Below, in pieces: positions 8,454 through 16,855 of a stretch of DNA of 64,000 nt. The DNA comes from Pseudonocardia autotrophica. Its GTDB lineage: Bacteria > Actinomycetota > Actinomycetes > Mycobacteriales > Pseudonocardiaceae. The notes under the pieces were generated by a model that worked only from the letters and a program-made list of their open reading frames with translations, ran no database searches and was not told where the DNA came from. A program made the position numbers and the translations under genes. The DNA lies in assembly GCF_003945385.1 (NCBI RefSeq), contig NZ_AP018920.1:4836001-4900000 (forward strand). The letters run 5' to 3'. Positions within the stretch are counted from its first letter, which is position 1. Every line of letters starts with the position of its first letter.

Positions 8454-9350
8454 CCCGACACCGAAGGAGACACCCGCGGGCCAGCCTCACCCCAGGGTCG
8501 CTGGGTCGCACGGCAGAGCACCGCGACCTCCGCGTAGTGAGGGATCGGCGGCACCCGGGGGCCTGCCTGCCCCGGGGCGCCGCGCCGCATGGGAGAGCGC
8601 CCCGGTCTCCGCGTGGTCGGAGATCGGTGCGGCCCCGGAGATCGTTGCGGCCCTCGCGGGCCTGTCTGCCTCGGGGGCGCCGTGGCGCGTGGGAGAGAGC
8701 CGTGATCTCCGTGTGGCGGGGCCCGACCTGTCCCCCACCTGCAACAACGAATGCTCGGAGCACCCGGTAGCGGTCTCCGACCTCCCCGTCCATCGGGTGT
8801 TCGCTCCACAGAAGGCCCGACACGACAGGGCGGCCCCACCCGGTGCAGCCGAAGGGGCGTCCGGCTATCCGGAGGGCGTCGCAGCGCCTCACCCCCGTGG
8901 CCCGGCCGTCGGGACCCGCTCGCGTGTCATCGTCGGGTGGCTGAACGAGTCCGGATACGGAGGGCGCGCACGGGGTCGACATCCCCGCCGAGCTGAACGG
9001 GCCCACCCGCAACGCCGCCACCGGCGAGACCTGCGCACGGTCCGAGCGATCACAGGCCTCGACACACCTGCGGCACCGGTCGTGCTCCGGTCCGCCCATT
9101 CGGGCATCGCACAGTGGCCATGTCCGTCTTCTGCCGCATCTCGCGCCTTCCGACGACGCAACGAGGTCAGGGCCGAACGGGCGATTGTCCTGCCCCGGAG
9201 CCACCGGATGACCTTCGTAACACTTGCTCATGTCATCAGCTGAGAAGATGATCGTTGTGAAATCGTCGCTCGGACGGGTTCCGGCTCCCGTAACCGGTCA
9301 CGAGCAGGATCCACCCCCGTAGCTCGGCGAGTCGCCGGCATCATCCTTCC
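8454..9350. other. Long non-coding stretch with imperfect tandem repeats
   Basis: About 900 bp without a supported gene. The first 290 bp hold three imperfect copies of an 80-100-bp unit. The rest (8740-9350) shows no clear coding frame; a minus-strand reading frame near 9060-9150 has a CxxC pattern but is not convincing. AT-richer sequence at 9225-9260 (ACTTGCTCATGTCATCAG and onwards) is the likely promoter zone of the downstream ABC operon. Confidence 0.5.
8479..8742. repeat. Three imperfect direct repeats of about 80-100 bp
   Basis: Copies begin near 8479, 8558 and 8656. Each has the order GGGCCTG(C/T)CTGCC..GGGGCGCCG, then a GGGAGAG.. block, then (G/T)CTCCGCGTGGT and GATCGG. Copies two and three are closest. 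They lie directly after the DUF222/HNH gene and read in no consistent frame. Confidence 0.55.
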
Positions 9351-9358
9351 GGAGTGAC

Positions 9359-10885
9359 ATGTCCACCGACGTCCGTCGCCCGGTCGCGTCTCCCACCCGT
9401 CGCCGGGTGCGGACGGTCGCGGCCGTGCTCGCTCTCCTCGTCGTCGCCTCCTGCTCGTCGGCCCAGGACGCAGGCTCCGATACCGCGCCCATCACCGTCG
9501 GGCAGACCTCGGTCCTCGACGTGGTCGACCCCATGTCCACGGCCTGGGATCTCACGGCCGCCGGCGTCGCGGAGTCGGTGTACACCTCGGACCGGGACGG
9601 CACCCTGTCGTCGCGGTTCGTCGAGTCGGCCACCCGTGACGACGCCCTCGACTGGACGCTCGAGCTGCGCGACGGCGTCCTGTTCTCCGACGGCTCCCCC
9701 GTCGACGCTGCCGCTTTCGCCGACGCGATGAACCGGATCCAGACCGAGAACTCCCTGGCCACGGCCTCGACCGGCGGCATGACGTTCACGCCGGAGGGCG
9801 ACGCGGTCGCGGTCCGCACCACGCGCCCGACCATGGTCATGGAGTCGGTCCTGGCGGAGTGGACCAACGTCGTGTTCAAGGGCGACGCCGCCGGCGGGTT
9901 CGTCTTCACCGGCCCGTACGCCGTGGGCTCGCTCCGGCCGAAGGAGCAGCTCGATCTCGTGCCCAACACCCACTACGCCGAGGCGGCGAGCCGGGGGCCG
10001 GTCGGCATCCGGTCGTTCGCCGACGCCGACGCGATGCGCCTGGCGATCCAGAGCGGCTCGATCGACATGGCGTTCACGATCACGCCCGAGGTCGCACGCC
10101 AGCTGCAGGACGATCCGTCGGTCACGGTGAGCTCGATCGAGGCCGGGTACCAGTACTTCTCCATGCTGAACGAGAAGGTCGGGGCGACCACCGACCTCAC
10201 CGTCCGGCAGGCCCTGGACCTGGGCCTGGACCGGCAGGCCTACGTCGACGCGCTGCTCGGCGGCCGGGTCGCCACCGGCGCCTTCGCCCACACCTACTCG
10301 TTCGCCGGTGACCTCACCCTGGGCTTCGACCCAGCTGAGGCCGGCCGGATCCTCGACCGGGCAGGCTGGGTCCGTGGCGCGGACGGCATGCGCGCGAAGG
10401 ACGGCGAGCCGCTGTCGTTGTCGCTGGTCACCTATACCTCGCGACCGGACCTGTCGATCATCATGCAGATCATGGTCTCGCAGCTGAAGGACCTGGGGAT
10501 CGCCTCGACGACGTCGGTCACCGACGACATCCGCGAACGGCTCGCCGCGAGTGACTGGAACGCCGCGGTGTACGCCCAGCACACGGCCCCGACCGCCGAG
10601 CCGTCGTACTTCCTCAATCAGTTCCTGCGCACCGGGGCGGCCAACAACTTCACCGGCTACAGCTCGCCGACGACCGACGGCCTCCTGGACCGCCTGGGCA
10701 CCCTGCCGGCGGGCGCCGAGCGCGACGACCTCGCCCGTCAGATCCAGCGCCAGGTGCACACCGACCTGCCCCTGCTCTTCCAGGTCGACCCCCAGTGGCA
10801 CATCGCCACGACCGAACGACTCGCCTCCTACCGGCCCTACGGCGGCGACTACTACGTGATCAACCCGGAACTCGGGCTCAGCTGA
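9359..10885 (+). CDS. ABC transporter substrate-binding lipoprotein (SBP family 5)
   Basis: A 508-residue extracytoplasmic solute receptor. It has an Arg-rich N-region, a hydrophobic core and the lipobox VVAS-C around residue 32, so it should be lipid-anchored outside the membrane. The mature part follows the peptide/nickel family: LELRDGVLFSDGSPVDAAAF near residue 105, then VRQALDLGLDRQAYVDALL and the C-terminal LPLLFQVDP segment. GGAG at 9351 supports the ATG. It starts a five-gene operon with two permeases and two ATPases. The short permeases and ATPases resemble nickel or metallophore importers as much as peptide importers; the ligand is unproven. Confidence 0.88.
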   Translation: MSTDVRRPVASPTRRRVRTVAAVLALLVVASCSSAQDAGSDTAPITVGQTSVLDVVDPMSTAWDLTAAGVAESVYTSDRDGTLSSRFVESATRDDALDWTLELRDGVLFSDGSPVDAAAFADAMNRIQTENSLATASTGGMTFTPEGDAVAVRTTRPTMVMESVLAEWTNVVFKGDAAGGFVFTGPYAVGSLRPKEQLDLVPNTHYAEAASRGPVGIRSFADADAMRLAIQSGSIDMAFTITPEVARQLQDDPSVTVSSIEAGYQYFSMLNEKVGATTDLTVRQALDLGLDRQAYVDALLGGRVATGAFAHTYSFAGDLTLGFDPAEAGRILDRAGWVRGADGMRAKDGEPLSLSLVTYTSRPDLSIIMQIMVSQLKDLGIASTTSVTDDIRERLAASDWNAAVYAQHTAPTAEPSYFLNQFLRTGAANNFTGYSSPTTDGLLDRLGTLPAGAERDDLARQIQRQVHTDLPLLFQVDPQWHIATTERLASYRPYGGDYYVINPELGLS

Positions 10886-10888
10886 GCC

Positions 10889-11860
10889 GTGCCCGAGGCG
10901 AGCCCACCCGGCCTCCCGACGGCCGGGCCGACCCACACGCTGGTCGGCCCGGCCCGTCGGATGCTCGCCGCAGTCGCGGTACTGGCCGTGGCCAGCGTCG
11001 TCGTCTTCGTGATCGCACGCAGCATCCCGACCACCCCGATGGCGGCCTACCTGCAGAGCAGGGGGATCCCGGTCACCGAGGAGAACCTGGCGGATCTGCG
11101 GCGGACCTGGGGGCTCGACGCTCCCCCCGTCGAGCAGTACCTGAGTTGGATGGCCGGCCTGCTCCGCGGCGACTGGGGCACGACGACGACCACCGGGATC
11201 CCGATCGGCCCGGAGCTGGCGGCCCGCATGCCGCTGTCGCTCGCGATCGGGGGCGGCGCGCTGCTCGGCGGCTGGCTGCTCGCCTACCTGATCGGCACGG
11301 CCGCCGCGACCGGCGTCCGCTTCCTGCCGTCCGTGTCGCGCGCGCTCGCGGTGCTCTCCCAGTCCGTGCCGGTCTTCGTGGTCGCGGTCGCCGTGATCAA
11401 CGTCCTCGGGGTGGAGCTGCGCTGGGTCCCGTTCTACGCGCTGCAGGGGCCCGCCGTCGTCGTCGCACCGACCGTGATCCTGGCGCTGTTCACCGCAGGC
11501 CAGCTGACCCGCACCGTGACCGAACACGCCCGCGCGCTGTCCGACGAGCCGTTCGTGCGGGCCGAGCTCGGACGCGGCTTCGACCGGTCGACCATCGTGT
11601 GGGTCCACGGCCGCAGGCAGGTCCTCTACGGGATGTTCTCCGCCTCCATCGGCAAGATCGCCACGGTGACCGGGGCCGCGGCCGTCCTCGAGTTCGTCTT
11701 CGCCGTACCCGGCATCAACCTGTTCATGATCGACAGCATCCGCGGGCGCGACTACGCCGTCATCCAGGCGTACCTGATGGCGACGACCGTCTGGGTCGTA
11801 CTCGTGCACGTCGTGCTGGGTGTGGTGCTCGGCCGCCTCGATCCGCGGCGGACACGGTGA
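10889..11860 (+). CDS. ABC transporter permease (DppB/NikB type)
   Basis: A 323-residue inner-membrane permease with about six membrane segments. The first is AAVAVLAVASVVVFVIARSI. The periplasmic loop contains LRRTWGLDAPPVEQYLSWM, typical of DppB/NikB proteins. The cytoplasmic EAA-like loop reads RAELGRGFDRSTIVWVHG. The GTG start lies three bases after the receptor gene stop, and the end overlaps the next gene at GTGA, so the two permeases are translationally coupled. It forms the translocation pore with the following permease. Confidence 0.88.
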   Translation: MPEASPPGLPTAGPTHTLVGPARRMLAAVAVLAVASVVVFVIARSIPTTPMAAYLQSRGIPVTEENLADLRRTWGLDAPPVEQYLSWMAGLLRGDWGTTTTTGIPIGPELAARMPLSLAIGGGALLGGWLLAYLIGTAAATGVRFLPSVSRALAVLSQSVPVFVVAVAVINVLGVELRWVPFYALQGPAVVVAPTVILALFTAGQLTRTVTEHARALSDEPFVRAELGRGFDRSTIVWVHGRRQVLYGMFSASIGKIATVTGAAAVLEFVFAVPGINLFMIDSIRGRDYAVIQAYLMATTVWVVLVHVVLGVVLGRLDPRRTR

Positions 11861-12630
11861 CCGCGCGACGGGCGGTCGGCCTCGGTGTGCTGGTCACCCT
11901 GGTCGTCCTGGCGCTGCTGCCGCACGGTGATCCGAACGAGGTCGCGATCGCCCGGGCCTACGCACCGCCCGGCGCCGACCACCTGCTCGGGACCGACCAG
12001 CTCGGGCGAGATCTCGCCGCCCGGATGGCCGTCGGGCTGTGGCGCACGCTGCTGGTCATCGCGCTCGCCGGCGGCATCGGCCTCGGCCTGGGCGTGCTGC
12101 TCGGTCTGATCGCCGGCTACACCGGACGGGTCGTCGGCGGCGCCGTCATGTCGCTGGCGAACACGGTGCTCGTGATTCCGACGTTCATCGCGGCCCTGAT
12201 CGTCTCGGCGGTCTTCGGCTTCGGCCCGGTCAGCGCCGGCATCGCGCTCGGGGTCTTCGGAGCGGGACCGTTCGCGAACCAGACCTGCTCGCTGGTCCGC
12301 GCGGTCCGGACCCGGGAGAGCATCGACGTGGAGCGCATGATGGGGACCCCCGCGACGACGATCCTGCTCCGGCACGTGATGCCGGAGGTCGCCCGGCCCG
12401 TCCTCGCCTACCTCGGGTCCACCGGCGCGGGGGCGGCCGTCGCCTACGCCGGCCTGGCGTTCATCGGGCTGGGCGTGGACACGACGGTGCCCGACTGGGG
12501 CGCGATGCTCTACGAGTACCGGGTGAACCTGTTCAGCAATCCGCTGCTGCTGCTGTGGCCGACCCTGGGGATCCTGCTCGTCGCGATCTGCCTGAACAGC
12601 GTCGTCGACACCGGAGCCGGCCGCCGATGA
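11857..12630 (+). CDS. ABC transporter permease (DppC/NikC type)
   Basis: A 257-residue inner-membrane protein starting at the GTG that overlaps the previous stop. It has the DppC/NikC signature HLLGTDQLGRDLAARM after the first segment, then TVLVIPTFIAALIVSA and the coupling-loop region with RHVMPEVARPVLAYLG. It ends with the conserved GLGVDTTVPDWGAMLYEYR. It is slightly short for the family because its cytoplasmic N-terminus is minimal. It overlaps the first ATPase gene at ATGA. Confidence 0.88.
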   Translation: MTARRAVGLGVLVTLVVLALLPHGDPNEVAIARAYAPPGADHLLGTDQLGRDLAARMAVGLWRTLLVIALAGGIGLGLGVLLGLIAGYTGRVVGGAVMSLANTVLVIPTFIAALIVSAVFGFGPVSAGIALGVFGAGPFANQTCSLVRAVRTRESIDVERMMGTPATTILLRHVMPEVARPVLAYLGSTGAGAAVAYAGLAFIGLGVDTTVPDWGAMLYEYRVNLFSNPLLLLWPTLGILLVAICLNSVVDTGAGRR

Positions 12631-13442
12631 CCGCTGAGCTGCCGGGGCTGGCCGTGCACGGCCTGACGGTCCGCGACGCCCGCGACCGGGTCCTGCTCGA
12701 CGACGTCGATCTCACGGTCCCGCCCGGGGGACGCCTCGGGGTGGTGGGCCCGTCCGGCGCGGGGAAGAGCCTGCTGGTCTCCGCCCTGGCCGGAGCCCCG
12801 CCGGCTGGTGTGGCGACCACGGGCCGGCTGACGCTCGGGACCGCCCCGCCCCGGACGATCGAGCTCGGCCGGATCACGCCCGCGGACCGGGCCGGCCTCG
12901 CGGCGGATCTGGTGGTGATCCACCAGGACTCCCTGCGCGGCCTGAACCCCTGCCTGACGATCGGGCGCCAGCTGACCGACACACTGCGCCGGCACCGTCC
13001 GGACCTCCCCCGACGCCGCCGGGCCGACGAGTCCCTCGCCTGGCTGTCGCGGGTCAGGATGAGCGACCGGGAGCGTGTCGCCGCGGCCCACCCCCACCAG
13101 CTGTCCGGCGGGATGCGGCAGCGGGTCGTGATCGCGCTGGCGCTCTGCGGCGGCCAGACGATCATCGTCGCGGACGAGCCGACGACCGCGCTCGACACCG
13201 TCCATCAGGCCGAGTGTCTGGCGCTGCTCGACCGGCTGTGCTCCGACGGGGGGCGGACCCTCGTGCTCGTCGGACACGATCTGGCGCTCGTCGCCGGGCT
13301 GTGCGACCGCATCGCGGTCGTCGACACGGGACGCATCGTGGAGCAGGGCCCGACGGCGGGGATCGTCTCCTCGCCGTCGCATCAGCTCACCCGCGACCTC
13401 GTCGCCGAGACCCGCCGTCTCCGGAATGCGATCGATGGCTGA
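12627..13442 (+). CDS. ABC transporter ATP-binding protein (DppD/NikD type)
   Basis: A 271-residue ATPase. Walker A is GPSGAGKS (about residues 44-51), the Q-loop is VIHQDSLRGLNP, the signature is LSGGMRQR, Walker B is IIVADEPTTALD and the H-loop is VLVGHDLAL. It lacks the long C-terminal extension of OppD/DppD and so resembles NikD-sized proteins. It drives the importer from the cytoplasmic face. The gene overlaps both neighbours: four bases upstream and eight downstream. Confidence 0.9.
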   Translation: MTAELPGLAVHGLTVRDARDRVLLDDVDLTVPPGGRLGVVGPSGAGKSLLVSALAGAPPAGVATTGRLTLGTAPPRTIELGRITPADRAGLAADLVVIHQDSLRGLNPCLTIGRQLTDTLRRHRPDLPRRRRADESLAWLSRVRMSDRERVAAAHPHQLSGGMRQRVVIALALCGGQTIIVADEPTTALDTVHQAECLALLDRLCSDGGRTLVLVGHDLALVAGLCDRIAVVDTGRIVEQGPTAGIVSSPSHQLTRDLVAETRRLRNAIDG

Positions 13443-14244
13443 CGGCGCCGCCGACCCGACACCGGTCCTGACCCTGGAGGCGGTCGACGTCTCCGTCGGG
13501 ACCGGTCGGGGCCGCCGCCGCGTGCTCCACGAGGTGGACCTGGACCTGCGTGCCGGGGAGGTCCTCGGGGTCGTCGGGCGGTCCGGGAGCGGCAAGTCGA
13601 CGCTGGGCCGGGTCTGTGTCGGGCTGCAGGGAACCGAGAACGGCCATGCGCGCCTCGCGTCCGGCGACGACCTCGTCCCGATGGGCCGCCGGGTTCTCCG
13701 CGCGGCCCGGCCGACCCTCCAGATGGTGTTCCAGGATCCCTACTCGACCTTCCCCTCGTTCCGCACCGTCGGCCGGACGATCGACCTCAACGCCCGCCGG
13801 CTGCTGCCCGGCGCGGACCGTCACGCCCGCCGCGCCGCCGCCCTGGACGCGTTCGGCGAGGTCGGGCTCGTCGAGGACCACCTCGACCGGCGCCCCGCAG
13901 AGCTCTCGGGCGGCCAGCTCCAGCGCGCCGCGATCGCCCGCGCGCTGCTCGCCCGGCCGCGGGTCCTGGTCGCCGACGAGGTCGTGTCGGCGCTGGACCT
14001 CACCACCCAGGCCGCGATCGTCTCGTTGCTGGGTGAGGTGTCGAGTGCCAGGTCGATGGCGGTGTTGTTCATCAGCCACGACCTGGGTGTCGTCGCATCG
14101 TCCTGCGAGCGCATCGCGGTCCTCGACGACGGCCGGATCGTCGAGCACGGCGCCACCCGGTCGGTGATCGCTGCCCGGCGGGCGCCGGCGACACGAGCAC
14201 TGTTCGACGCGGTGCCCCGGCTGCCGGGGAACCCGGAGGCGTGA
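13435..14244 (+). CDS. ABC transporter ATP-binding protein (DppF/NikE type)
   Basis: A 269-residue ATPase and the last gene of the importer operon. Walker A is GRSGSGKS, the Q-loop is MVFQDPYSTFPSF, the signature is LSGGQLQRAAIARAL, Walker B is VLVADEVVSALD and the H-loop is FISHDLGV. The Walker B Asp-Glu is followed by VVSALD rather than the usual PTSALD, a small deviation also seen in other NikE-like proteins. The ATG at 13435 lies inside the end of the preceding gene. A short gap separates it from the convergent TetR gene. Confidence 0.9.
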   Translation: MADGAADPTPVLTLEAVDVSVGTGRGRRRVLHEVDLDLRAGEVLGVVGRSGSGKSTLGRVCVGLQGTENGHARLASGDDLVPMGRRVLRAARPTLQMVFQDPYSTFPSFRTVGRTIDLNARRLLPGADRHARRAAALDAFGEVGLVEDHLDRRPAELSGGQLQRAAIARALLARPRVLVADEVVSALDLTTQAAIVSLLGEVSSARSMAVLFISHDLGVVASSCERIAVLDDGRIVEHGATRSVIAARRAPATRALFDAVPRLPGNPEA

Positions 14245-14261
14245 CTCCCGGACCCCGGGCG

Positions 14262-14858
14262 CTAACGCGGTGCCACGGCTGTGCGCACCCATTCGCGCAG
14301 CATGGTGCGGCGTTGCTCGTGGACGGAATCGGGCTCGTCGGGATGGGCGGCGTAGACGTTACTGACCGGGGACCAGGCCATGGACATGGCGATGACCATG
14401 GCCATGATGTCTGCCGGGTCGCCCTCGCGAACCCGGCCGGCTTTCTGAGCGGCACGAATGCGCTCCGTCTTCGCGTCGTCGACCCGCTGCCCGTCCGGCT
14501 CGGGGTCGGCCATGGAACCGCGTGGACGACGCTCCAGGCGCGCCCAGGTCACCAGGCGCACCAGGTCCGGGCGCCGCAGGTACTCGTCGTAGAGCCGGAC
14601 GGCCCAGTCGGCGAGGTCGTCGTCCTCGATCCGGACGCCCTCGGTGAACTCCCGTTGGGCTCGGGCGAACACCGCGTCGAACAGGCCGTCCTTGCTGCCG
14701 AAGTAGCTGTAGAGCTGGGTCTTGTTGGAGTCGGCCGCTGTGATGACCCGGTCGATCCTGGCCCCGGCGATGCCGGCAGCGGCGAACTCGGACGTGGCCG
14801 CGTCCAGGAGGCGCCGGTAGCTGGCGGCCCCGCGAGCGGTGGTCGGTTCGTCACTCAT
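14262..14858 (-). CDS. TetR-family transcriptional regulator
   Basis: A 198-residue repressor. The N-terminal HTH reads AGARIDRVITAADSNKTQLY followed by SYFGSKDGLFDAVF. The C-terminal helical domain resembles the TetR_C group of regulators that often control oxidoreductases. Upstream lie two matching palindromic boxes (14873-14886 and 14924-14937), likely its own operator and that of the divergent short-chain dehydrogenase. That target is now interrupted by an insertion sequence, so this regulator may control only itself. Confidence 0.88.
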   Translation of the reverse strand: MSDEPTTARGAASYRRLLDAATSEFAAAGIAGARIDRVITAADSNKTQLYSYFGSKDGLFDAVFARAQREFTEGVRIEDDDLADWAVRLYDEYLRRPDLVRLVTWARLERRPRGSMADPEPDGQRVDDAKTERIRAAQKAGRVREGDPADIMAMVIAMSMAWSPVSNVYAAHPDEPDSVHEQRRTMLREWVRTAVAPR

Positions 14859-14872
14859 CCCGGCAGTCTAGG

Positions 14873-14886
14873 ACTGACCGGTCAGT
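14873..14886. promoter_or_regulatory. TetR operator box 1 (perfect palindrome)
   Basis: ACTGACCGGTCAGT is a perfect 14-bp palindrome ending 14 bases upstream of the TetR start codon. It is the typical place and shape of an autoregulatory TetR operator. Confidence 0.6.
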
Positions 14887-14923
14887 TTGAAGGCCTCCTC
14901 GCCCAGGCGTAGCCTCGTCGCAG

Positions 14924-14937
14924 ACTTACTAGTCAGT
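14924..14937. promoter_or_regulatory. TetR operator box 2 (imperfect palindrome)
   Basis: ACTTACTAGTCAGT repeats the box 1 pattern (right half GTCAGT identical, left half one base different), with centres 51 bp apart. It lies about 30 bp upstream of the original TTG start of the short-chain dehydrogenase. Confidence 0.5.
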
Positions 14938-14973
14938 CTGTCCACAACGCTCTTCGGGAGAACCCTTGTCTCA

Positions 14974-15895
14974 GAGCGTGTTTGAGAAGATCAAGTCGCG
15001 GGTGTGATCATGTACTTCTGTTGCCGGGCGGCCGGGGTGCCGCGGGCGAGGCGGCGGGTGATGGTGTTGATCGCCGCCCAGCGGATCATGGCCTCGGACA
15101 CGGCGGGGTCGCGTTCGTAGTCTCGGGCCAGACGCCGGTGCGCGGTGAGCCAGGCCAGGGTCCGCTCGACCGCCCACCTGCGCGGCAGGACGGCGAATCC
15201 GCGCTGCTCAGGCGGTTTGCGGACGACCTCGACCGTGGTCCGCAGGATCGAGGTGGCCCAGTCGAGCAGGCGGCCGGCGAACCCGGCGTCGGCGAACACG
15301 AAGCGCACCCTCGTGCGCAGGTAGAGGTCGAGCAGGATCGACTTGGCGCCGTCGCGGTCCTGGACCGACGCCGAGCACACCATCGTCGTCAAGAGCAGGC
15401 CGAGGGTGTCGGTGATGATGAACCGCTTCCGACCGTTGACCTTCTTTCCGGCGTCGTATCCACGTGTGTCCTGTCCGACGGTGTCGGCGCCGCGCACGGA
15501 CTGGGAGTCGATGATGCCCGCGCTCGGCTCCGGGTCGCGGCCCTCGTCGGCGCGCAGCTGTCCGCGTACGACCGGCAGGATCTGTTCGGTGACCTTCTGC
15601 TGCTCCCATCGGTTGAAGTACCAGTACACGGTCTGCCATGGCGGGAAGTCCGCAGGCAGAGCACGCCATGCGCACCCCGCGCGCACCACGTAGAGGATCG
15701 CGTCGACCACGTCCCGGCGTGGATGCTTCTCCGGCCGCCCACCCGATCCGGCCTCGGGCAGGAGCGGCTCGATCAACGCCCACTGGGCATCGCTGGTGTC
15801 CGAGGGATACCGCCGCTTACGCCGAGCCACCCATCCACGATGGACCACACCGGCGCCCGGACCACGCAGACACGCCGGCCTTCTCAAACACGCTC
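14974..15895. mobile_element. IS5-family insertion sequence, 922 bp
   Basis: The ends are perfect 16-bp inverted repeats, GAGCGTGTTTGAGAAG at 14974-14989 and its complement at 15880-15895. The element is flanked by the 3-bp duplication TCA (14971-14973 and 15896-15898). One complete transposase is on the minus strand. The copy looks intact and sits between codons of a short-chain dehydrogenase gene. Confidence 0.92.
14991..15830 (-). CDS. IS5-family transposase
   Basis: A 279-residue DDE transposase. The N-terminal helical domain has DAQWALIEPLLPEAGSGGRP. The core has IIDSQSVRGADTVG (first Asp), GYDAGKKVNGRKRFIITDT, FADAGFAG (second Asp) and RRWAVERTLAWL (Glu in the family's Y/W-x-x-E context). 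I start it at the GTG of VARRKRRYP, which matches the usual family N-terminus; the frame stays open to 15887. It is a single ORF with no frameshift, so the enzyme is probably active and catalyses movement of this element. Confidence 0.92.
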   Translation of the reverse strand: MARRKRRYPSDTSDAQWALIEPLLPEAGSGGRPEKHPRRDVVDAILYVVRAGCAWRALPADFPPWQTVYWYFNRWEQQKVTEQILPVVRGQLRADEGRDPEPSAGIIDSQSVRGADTVGQDTRGYDAGKKVNGRKRFIITDTLGLLLTTMVCSASVQDRDGAKSILLDLYLRTRVRFVFADAGFAGRLLDWATSILRTTVEVVRKPPEQRGFAVLPRRWAVERTLAWLTAHRRLARDYERDPAVSEAMIRWAAINTITRRLARGTPAARQQKYMITPAT

Positions 15896-16855
15896 TCAGA
15901 TCACGACTCGACTCACCGCTGCGAGCACCGCGGACGATGTCGTCGAAGGCCTCGACCTGGGCGGGCGGCGTGCCGTGGTCACCGGCGCCGGTGCCGGCAT
16001 CGGACGCGAGACGGCACGATCCCTGGCCCGCGCCGGCGCGGAGGTCACCCTGGCCGTGCGCCGCATCGACGACGCACAGGAGATCGCCCGCGAGATCCGC
16101 GCCGAGACCGGCAACGAGGCCGTCGACGTCCGCCCGCTCGATCTCGCCGACCTGGCATCCGTCGCGGCCTTCTCGAAGGAATGGGCCGGCCCGCTGGATC
16201 TACTGATCAACAACGCCGGGATCATGGCCCTGCCCGAGCCGACCCGCACCGAGCAGGGCTGGGAGATGCAGTTCGCGGTGAACCATCTCGGGCACTTCGC
16301 CCTCGCCCTGGGCCTGCACGACGCGCTGGCCGAGGCCTCCGGGGCGCGGATCGTCTCGGTCAGCTCCAGTGGCCATCACGTCAGCCCGGTGGTCTTCGAT
16401 GACATCCACTACCGCCAGCGCGCCTACGACCCGTGGAGCGCCTACGGACAGTCGAAGACCGCCAACGTGCTCTTCGCGGTGGCGGCGACCACTCGCTGGG
16501 CCACCGAGGGCATCGTGGCGAACGCGGTGATGCCCGGCGGGATCATGACCGGGTTGCAGCGGCACGTCCCCGCCGAGGTGCGCGCGCAGTGGGAGCAGGT
16601 GCCGTCGAACAAGACACCGCAGCAGGGTGCGGCCACCACGCTGGTCGCCGCCGTCGCACCCGAGTTCGCCGGCGTCGGGGGCCGCTACCTCGAAGACGGC
16701 GGCGAAGCCCCGATCGTCGAGGACGACGCCGAGACCGACGGCGTGCACGGGGTACGGCACTGGGCGCTCGACCCCACAGCAGCAGAACGCCTGTGGGAGA
16801 CATCGGAGGAGTCGCTGCGCTCCACCCGCGACCGCTAGCCCGACGACGACCGTCG

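Larger units (their letters stand above)
14966..16838 (+). pseudogene. Short-chain dehydrogenase/reductase gene split by the IS
   Basis: The 3' part (15899-16838) is a clear SDR: TGAGAGIGRETARSLARAGA (NAD(P)-binding), NNAGIMA, the catalytic Ser in VSVSSSGHHV and YGQSK (Tyr-x-x-x-Lys). Removing the 922-bp element and one TCA restores a continuous 948-bp frame. It starts at TTG 14966 with GGGAG upstream, giving a 315-residue protein. The IS therefore cut the gene after its second codon and removed its promoter and start. The frame is open into the element, so a low-level fusion product is conceivable. It was probably the target of the divergent TetR regulator. Confidence 0.85.

Noticed and set aside
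8900..9231. Minus-strand frame with CDARM and CRRC resembling a small zinc protein
   Set aside because: No ribosome site, no boundary and no convincing full-length match; the pattern is too short to call.
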